A stretch of 64,000 nucleotides of DNA from Callipepla californica brunnescens (lineage: Eukaryota > Chordata > Aves > Galliformes > Odontophoridae), in NCBI GenBank assembly GCA_023055505.1, contig JALIRH010000001.1, forward strand, positions 9,426,467-9,490,466, in the 5' to 3' direction. The notes below the pieces were generated by a model. That model was not told where the DNA came from. It did not search any database and worked only from the letters and a program-made list of their open reading frames with translations. Both the position numbers and the translations under genes were made by a program. Each line of letters starts with the position of its first letter. The first letter of the stretch is position 1. Below, in pieces: positions 54,301 to 63,300 of this stretch.

Positions 54301-57300
54301 GTTTATGCTCAAGTAAGCTGAAAGAGGATGCAAGGGCAACATGAAATCTCCCCTATCAATTATCTTTTATAGGCTATACAATATTGTGCAACACTTCCAT
54401 AATATTCAGATAGCTCTAAGTGCTTGGTCATCCATAATAATACATCATCATGGTTTATAGAGAAGGTTAAAAGGAGCATTTCTTAGAAGAGAACATTAAC
54501 TACAGACTGCAAGAACAGCAGGCAAGAAAGAGCACTAAGTCCCAAAGGTTGAGATACCCAAAACACTATATACTTCTTGCAATCATCATGCCTAAAGAAA
54601 AGCAGATTTGGTAGTCACATCAATGTGCTTTAAGAAGATGTAGGGAAAGCATTTTCTTGTCATACCCTAGCAGGAGCTCTGCGACTCATGTTTTGAGGGT
54701 CTGCACTGATGATAGTCATACATGTGCCACTTGGACTCCAGAGCCAGTCGTTCTCCTTATCAGCCATTTCACAGTCTGCCCTCTTCGTGCACCTGACAAA
54801 ATGGGAATAAAACACAAAGTAAAGAAATATTATAGTTGGGCTCTGCTTTCTCTAAGCTAAACAACAATCCAGGAACTAGAGACTGAAATTACAACACAAG
54901 ATGACTGGAAATCTGCTTTAAGATTGACTATCAGGTTGCTATGAGAGAATGTCATGGAGAACTATTAAATGAATAAGTGATGGAGTAAGTACTGACCATG
55001 TTCGAGATATGTAAAGCAGTAGGGAGACAAAATACATTGCACAATGTGTAGGATTACACCACTTAAACGTATGGACAACTAATAATATCTAACACGGCAT
55101 CAAAAAGAGAAGTCAGCCATTGCCCGATTTCCTGAATCCAGGCTGATTAATCTTCATTTCAACATGTAACAAACTCCTGGAGGAGTGGGCACAACCTTTC
55201 CACAGATGAAGTGGATGAAACCCATGTATTGCCAGTAATAAGACTCCTGACTCATGAGGGGAGAAATGCAGTAAAGAATTTTTGCTGCCTGGGGAGTACA
55301 GGGGAGCTCCTGTGAAGCTGCAGCACAAGAGAAATGCAGCCTTCTTGGTGAATGGCTTCATTAACTCCTGCCACTGTTTAAGATCTCTCTCTGCCAGGGC
55401 ACCCTTACCATTGCAGGAAGACATCAGCAGCTGTGCAGACTCACCAAAAATCCTGAGAGATTTTCCCAGCTCCCCTACAGGAAGAATGTAAAGCAGAGGT
55501 GCTGCGGGACAGAATCTGCATATGTGGCTACAAAAGCTTGTCAGAGCATGTGCTGGGGGACAGTTTCATGCATATTCTTTTCATCCTGCGCAACGCTGGT
55601 GAGAAAACTCTGTAATATCTCTGGCTGTTGTAACAAAAGTCTATTAACTCATCAGGGGCCCCACTACAGTACAGTTGCTGAACAGTTCTGCCAGTGCTAC
55701 CCTAAGGATATCATTTACATACAAAGTCTACATTCATATAACACGTCCCTAAACACACAATTAAGCACCGCATGTGAAGATGAGACAGAACTTGGTGCAG
55801 GTAAGAAAAACATTAGAAATTATGTGCTTCTATTTCTATTGGGAGAAATACTACCAAATGCAAAAATTCACATTTGCTTGTTCTCAGAGATCATTAATAC
55901 TTCAAGTTATTGAGGTCAGTGGTTGTATCAGAAACCTGAAGGGAAATCTAGGGGAAATTGCCTCCTGTATGATATATGACATGGCCTTCAACTCCAAGTA
56001 GCCAGGAGGAGTTTGAGTTGCATGTTCCAAATCCCCAGGTTTCATCCTCTGAAGCTGAAGCCTGGTCTTGGAGAGTTATTACAGAATATTGCATAAATGT
56101 GTACAAACACATAAGTTTCTCTGCAGTGCTTCACATTATGCTGCACAAGAGCCTGTTAGGTAACTTAATGTGATAGTTCACATTTTCAGGCAGGAAGCTA
56201 GAAGCCTGAAATTCATCTGCATGCTATAATTAAATAGCCCCTTTGTTCCAACAGCAAGTACTTAGAACCATGAATTCCCAACTGCTCATGCCAAGGGGTT
56301 AATTAACTTAGTAGTCAAAAAGAGAGCTGTAAGACTGCGCTTGCCTCTCACCACTCCAATCAATGCACAATGTAAAGAGGAGACATCCCAAATTGTTCTA
56401 GTTTGCATATGTTTGAATATTAATTCAGATAACCTCTGCAGACAAGTCAGCCAAAGGCCAGCTTCTGCTCTCATGCAATGAGGTGAGAGCCCGATGTAGC
56501 TACATGTCTCCATAGCTGACATTTACATAAAAACAGCATTTTATCTATATACTTTATCTTCAGACATTAGCAATTTCTTCCTTTATGCTCTTTTATTATG
56601 TTTTGCATCTCTACTTAAAATAAATGCTATATTTTCAGGATTTTAAATAGGGAGTGCTCTTAACTTCTGGGAGAACATCTGACTGCATGGTTCAGAGAGC
56701 CATAAAACTTGCAGTTGCAAGACGTATAATGATTTTCAGCACCAGCTGAAGCGTATATATTTTCCCAAACTAATGAAATCTGCAGAAGTCAACGGGGACT
56801 TATTTGTGTGCATGGAAGATTGATACCAATGTCTGCGTGATAAAATTCAATCCCTATCAGTACTGAGAGGCTGAGTACAAGGAACCGGAATCGCTATGCA
56901 AAGCCGTAACAAAAGGTATGTGCCACATGTGGAGGCCTCCTCGAGCACCTCTGCTGCCCACACCCACAGAACCCCTGTGGGACTCACCTGCCCTCCCGCA
57001 CACACCAGCCGCAGTACGGGTCCTGGGCCTGCGTGCACTTCTCACAATCTGAGTACTTGTGGCACTGCTGTACAGGAAGGCGATGCACCTGGGGAGCCAA
57101 CAGCAAGACAGTCATGTGTCTGAGGAAGGCACGAGGAGACTGAAAAGGTTATGGATGGCATTGCACAAGGCTGCTGCGCATGCCAGTAGAAGAACCTGTA
57201 TAACTATGATCAAGGTGCAATTTGTTTTTTTTAAATAATCCATACAAAAATGGAGCCTGATTATCCCCCCAGTCATGGCTTGAAGTTCAGATTCATACAT

Positions 57301-60300
57301 TTTCCCTGTTCTTCTTCAGTCTGGTGTTCTCTAATCTCTCTCCAAACTAGCAGAGGTCATTGCCATAACCAAGTATCACGTGAAAGTCTTAAAAAAACCC
57401 AGAACTGTTCAATTCCTGCTGTTAGGTTAAGCTACTTCTGGACATGTGCATCACAGCACCTCATGCAGAACAGAAATGGTGAGAGCATGTTTTCCAACCC
57501 AAGAAACAGCTACTACAGGACAAATACTACCTGTGGGTTAACAAGGGACTACTAGATCAGTTGTACATACAATATCCTCCCCTATCTATTGTTAACAGGA
57601 GATTGAAATCCTTTGAAAATGTAACCATAAGTGGCACTTCTGCAGGAAGTCTGAAGACCTCAGAAAGCCCTGGTGCTTGCAGGGCCACACTTCTCCATGC
57701 ATAGCTGTGCTGCTGTGCAGTAAGTTTACAACAGAGAATGGAAATAACTGTGGCAGGAAGCAGCATCATGAGTTCTCAGACTCCCCATAAATATGTGGCT
57801 TCTGGTTTTGATTTCCTCTGGGGGTAAAAATAAGCAGTTTGGTCTTTCTTTAATGCCTAGAAAAATGAGCTGGCACATAAACAGCACTTTTAACTATGTT
57901 GCTGAATTGTGCAAGCGGGGAAGGGACATACTCTTCCCAGCAATGTCAAGGATTGCGTTTTACCTATGAAGAATGAAAATAGCTTACTTGTAGATGTAAG
58001 CTTTCTTTTTGCTACCTAATCCTCTCATTTAAACCTACTGGCAGTTACAAAGCTACTTCGCAAGTCCAAATGTGGCCTCATTTCACATAAAAAGAGTTCA
58101 GCCTGACTCAGGCAGGGTGGATGGACTTAATGATCACCAGAGGTCCCTTCCAACCCCAGCGGTTCTGGGACTCTGTGATTCAGTTAAGGAAAATGTCAAC
58201 ATTTGGTAACGTTCATGCATTTACTACTACTTAGGCTTATCTCTTCAGCACTCTCAACTCCCTTTTTCTTCAATAGACTGGTACCTACCCAGAGCTGAGT
58301 TACCGGCACACTGCTTCACTAACCAGTTCCCCAGTCATGAGTAATTTAATACCCAGAGAATGGCATTTTTATGACAAAGTGTCTGTTTCATAATTCTGGC
58401 AAGCAGAAACAAGCTCCAGAGATTGGCCATCTCTACAAGTTTGTCATAAACTAAAAGGTTTTTTAAGTAAAAATAATAGCTCAGTTTACAGATGGCTTCA
58501 AATACAAACTCATTTTATAGATTTTAAGGTTTTTCTAATTGGCACTTTTAACCAGAGGGAGGTAATAGCTGTAACAAGCACAGGAAGTTGTGAGAATGGT
58601 GACTGCCACAGGCTTCAGTTTTACTCCTGATATGGGACATATCAGAAGGAATTCAAGATTCTCCTACTTCTGTTTACTTTTAATGAGCTACAGTGAGTAC
58701 AGCAGGAGTGGTGTGGTCCTGTCCAGCTTCAATGGGCCCTCCTGACCTCTGTCCAGCACTGGGAGGAGGCTAAGGAGGAAGAAGCTGACTTTTGAAAGCA
58801 TCTGCTCTAACCCATCCACTGCTTGGTGAAAAAAGAAGGGGTGGGGGGGAGAAAGAACTGAAACAGGAAAGCAAGAGCTGGTTTCTCACTGCGATCTTAA
58901 CCTCTGTATCACTCTTCCCTATATTTTGTCACCATCTAATTTATTTTTAAAGGCTGCTTCATGTTATCACCCATCACATCACTTGGACGGCAAGTGCTGC
59001 ATCTGCCAGGCAAGCCAGCGTTCAGCATGCAGATCAGTACAGCAACTGTGCCCTTCATTGTTTGCCCCATTTTAAATAACTGTAAGTCACTTTTACTTGC
59101 AGGGCAGGGTTCTGGTACATCTTTTCCCACAACTTGCAGCTGTTCTGGTAACAGCAGAGCGTGTTTCAGCATTTATTCTTCCCCCCTCACTTCTGTCACT
59201 TCATTTCTTCCAGCTCTGAAGGCCTCCATTCTCCTCTATCTGGCTTTCAAAGTGGGTGGGACTGCTCATTGTAATTAACTCCTGGAGATGACAGTAATGT
59301 AATGCCGTGACAGAGCTCCCAAGTTTAGTTATTCACATTTAAGCTGAACAGGTTTTGTAAAAGAAAATTATTATTCCCGTTATTTAGAAACTGATGTGTC
59401 TATGAGAGCTACTTAGAAAAGATTAAACTAAAATACATTCTTTGGGAGAAAATTTCTGCGCTCTAAATTTAAACATTTTGTAGAGATGGAATTATTAACA
59501 TCCTTCCTAAATTCTTTATTTCAAACAGAGTATCGCCAGAAAAAAACTGCTCTGCTTCAAGGTTGCCCCCATGCTTGTGCTGCTCAGGGCACAGCCTGGT
59601 GAGGATGTCAGGGCTCTGAAGCAATGTGCCCATATCCCGTGGGGTGCCAGGCTGCTTGGCCTCGTGTAGACAATCTTAAAGTTTGAAGTTCTGCTCCAAA
59701 TCTGAAGTACCAACTACTCCAGAAAATAGCAGTAACCTCTCTCACTTGCTGTCACATTACTAAATGCTTTATCAGTATTTATCTGGTGTGTTCTCCAATG
59801 TAACTACCAGCCTGAGATCCATCAGCTAGAATATAACATTCTCACAGCAAAAGAAATCATATAAATCTTTTATAAAACAGGATGGGAACATGCTCCCTTC
59901 ACCATTTCTCCCAGTAAAATTTCCACTTCCAGCTCAGAGAAGGTGAACCAAGAAGGGACTGCCTGTTCTTTTCATAGCAATCTGACTGTTTCTCCTGCAG
60001 CAGTTCAGCTCTAGGCAGAAGCTCACACAAGGGTGTTTCCCAAAGCTCCAAGTCTTTCCATTGCTTCTTAGCTTTTGACATCAAGGCCCATGAATGCTTT
60101 TGGGCACTTTAAATACATGAAAACACTACAATGTCAGCCACTAGCATCCCAAATTCTGAAGTACTGACAAAATCACAGAATGGCAGGGGTTGGAAGGGTC
60201 TTCAGGAGATCATCGAGTCCAACTCCCTTGCTGAAGCAGGTTCTCTACAATAGGTTGCACAGGTAGGCAGCTCGAGCATCCTCCCTGATTTGTGGCTGCC

Positions 60301-63300
60301 TGACCCTGCAGCACTCTGGTGCCAAACATCACAGCTTCATCCTTTGCCCAGACCCCATTAGAGAGCTTCAGAGGTGAACTCACTTCCTGATCTCAGTCTG
60401 TGAGCATTAAGGTTATAACCATTCTCCAAGTGACAGACAAGTGATTAAGCCCATCATCTCTGCTTGACGGAGCAAAAAGCAGAGGGGGGCTGAAGTTGCT
60501 AGAAGGAGGAACATCCTTTCACCTTCTGTTTTCATCTACCCCCTAACCCCAGCAGCATTTTCATTAATACATAATATCATGCTTTCCTTCTGTCTGTAAA
60601 GGTGCACACACAGCACAGGGGCAGCCCCACTGACTACGGTGGTTCCAGGAATGAGAGAAGCATTCAAATCTCAAATAAAGTCACAGAGAAAATTAAACGG
60701 GTCCTGATGCTTAAAAAGAGAGGGATACATTACCTTGTCTGTGGTCATCACATATAGATATTCTTGGGTTTTGTCAAGGACCAGATCATTCTTTATGGGT
60801 TTATTTAGCTCAATAGTCAGAGAGCTGTACTCAGTTACAGTGGATGACAGGAACACCTGTTCCATGGAAGAAAGAAGGGCAGTAAAGACCACTATTTTTT
60901 CAATTATCATGAATGAAAATGCTGTTTGCTCAAGTTCGCGAATTCATATTGGAGAAAACATTTCAATTTGAAGTATTTAGCACTAAAGGCAGCAAGCACA
61001 GCAGAAAAAATAATGGAAAAGAAATTGCTCACTGCTCACAATAGCTAGCATTTGCATTGACTTTTTTTTTTTTTTTAATACTGACTTATTTGAATGTTGT
61101 AAAAGTCAGATTCTCGATGTGGAGCCACTGCACTTGAAGGTGTTCAAATCTGTGAACCTCCCTTACAAGAAGCAGCTGTATCAGCATCGAATTCCAAACA
61201 ACACAGTGGCACATGGCCATCACTTCTCTTCAGCAAAATAACACATATGGTGTGCCAGTCTCAATAGTTTAACAGTATGGACACACAGACCCTTGAACCA
61301 CATGCTCCCACAGCCAGAATTTACCAGAGCTCCCAATTTAGCTTTATATTGTTATCTATACTCTGTTCACAGAATGGCCACAATGATTACAAAATGAAAG
61401 TTTGCTCGTAAACGAGTAGGGGCTTGAACAGATATAAGGCCAGAGCAGATGCTAGCTTACCTAGGACTATTTTTATTGGGCTCTCAGTAGATATCTAAAC
61501 CTTTAAGAGAAGTTTCATTCAGACAGTGCTAATCTTACCTACGAATTGGAAAGTTGAGGTACACAAGAAGTAACCTGTCTTTATTTTTCTATGAAAGTAA
61601 AAACACTGAGTGCCAAGAGAATCTGCTCCTGCTATGTGATCCTCTAAATCACATTTACTCTCAGTGTTATCAGCATGTTATCAGAACAATCTGCAACCTT
61701 TTCACCGTGCTCCAATCTTTGAGGTCAGATGTGTTACCTTAAGAATTTTTCCATCGGAAGTTCCCAGAAAGGCCACGGTGTGCCCATTCTCCACAGTCAC
61801 AGTAACAGCCGTGAGATTCATCCCTTCTTTTTGTAATACTGGCTTCTCTATAACACCATTTTTACTTCCCAAGAGGTACGGTAAGTGCTCAGAGCCACAG
61901 GGGAAATTTTTGCTTGCATTCTAATAAGGAATAGCAATACAGAGGGATGTTAAACATTCAGATCACTAATTCCTAGCTACCACAGTATGATACTCCTCAG
62001 ACATAGGAGAGTAGAAAGAGGGAAATGGGTTGCCTGACCATGTTACCCAAGCCAATGAACCATAATCAGAAAGCAGTGTGCTAATTGCAAACTGCTTTAG
62101 TGCTTTTGCTTTCCAGGAAACATAGAGAGGAAACGGTTTTTCTTTCTGTTTCACTGCAGATTAAAAATTAACCAGTTTGTTTAACTAGCATGTCATATAG
62201 ATCAGGTTTACCAATTTGGTTTTCAGGACCATATTTTAAGCTGTTTTGTTTTATAATTTGCTGCTCTCCATAAAAAAGCAGCCCACTGGCAACTGCCTTG
62301 TGAACATTCAGAACATTTCCTCTTCAGTATGCTTTAATCCAAAACTGCAGAAGGAAGTTCATCCACACCTTGTCTTTCCTGCTACTCTGCTCTCTGATTT
62401 GAAATCCACGTCTCCTTTTTGCTGGAAGCCAGGGCCACTCCACTTGTCACAATTACAATTTATATATTTGGTGCTCACCTCAGGCGCAGGGTACTGTCTT
62501 GAGAAATACTGAGATTTGGAAGCAAAAAGCATTTGTGCTTCTAATCCTATTAGAGATGTACTGCATGGCTGTGATTTCACGAGATGAAGGATTCTGGGTC
62601 AGTACCAATAACGACCTGGTATTCCCATGCCTCATCCCTTCAGATGTTCACTTCTATCCCTGAGCTGCAGCACATCAGTTTTCAAACTGTGCTCAAGCAA
62701 CTGCTTATGCAAGTGTGTAAATTACTTGCGTTGGGGAATTAAGACATTTTTTTACAATTATGCTGACTTATTTTTAAGGTGATTTAGTTCCTCAGCCCAG
62801 TTTACAGTTGGCTGCAGTAACAAATGACATGCACAAGTGGGGTTTGGGAATAGGTTGAGTGGCACGAACAAAAGCAAACATCTAGCAGAGAAGCTAAAAA
62901 CTGCATCATAAAGCCAGAGCCATAAACTGAAAATCAGTGTCTTGAAGGATGTCAGTCCAGTATCCAAGGCAGTGAAAAGCCATGAGAAGACAATGCAAGG
63001 TTGCCATCACGCTACAGGTGTATTTTGAGCCAGATAAATATAAGAAGGCCACCTTGAATATAAGAAACAATTATCTGAAAATTCAAATCCAAGTGAGAAA
63101 CAACACTGGGCTCCAGTTGTCACCTTCAAGATCAATAATACCACTTAAAAACATTATAGATACGTTGATTGTGAACAGAATTTTCTGTAATAATCATCTG
63201 GAAGCTGATCATAGGCATAACAAATCACTGCTTATGACTCAGTAATTTCCACACCAGAAAGAACTCTTTAAAAGAAATGCATTCATAAAACCAGATAATA

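Larger units (their letters stand above)
57089..60733 (-). other. PLXNB2 intron 3
   Basis: 3.6 kb with two CR1 tails (58.1 and 60.2 kb, opposite orientations); otherwise nothing seen. Confidence 0.7.
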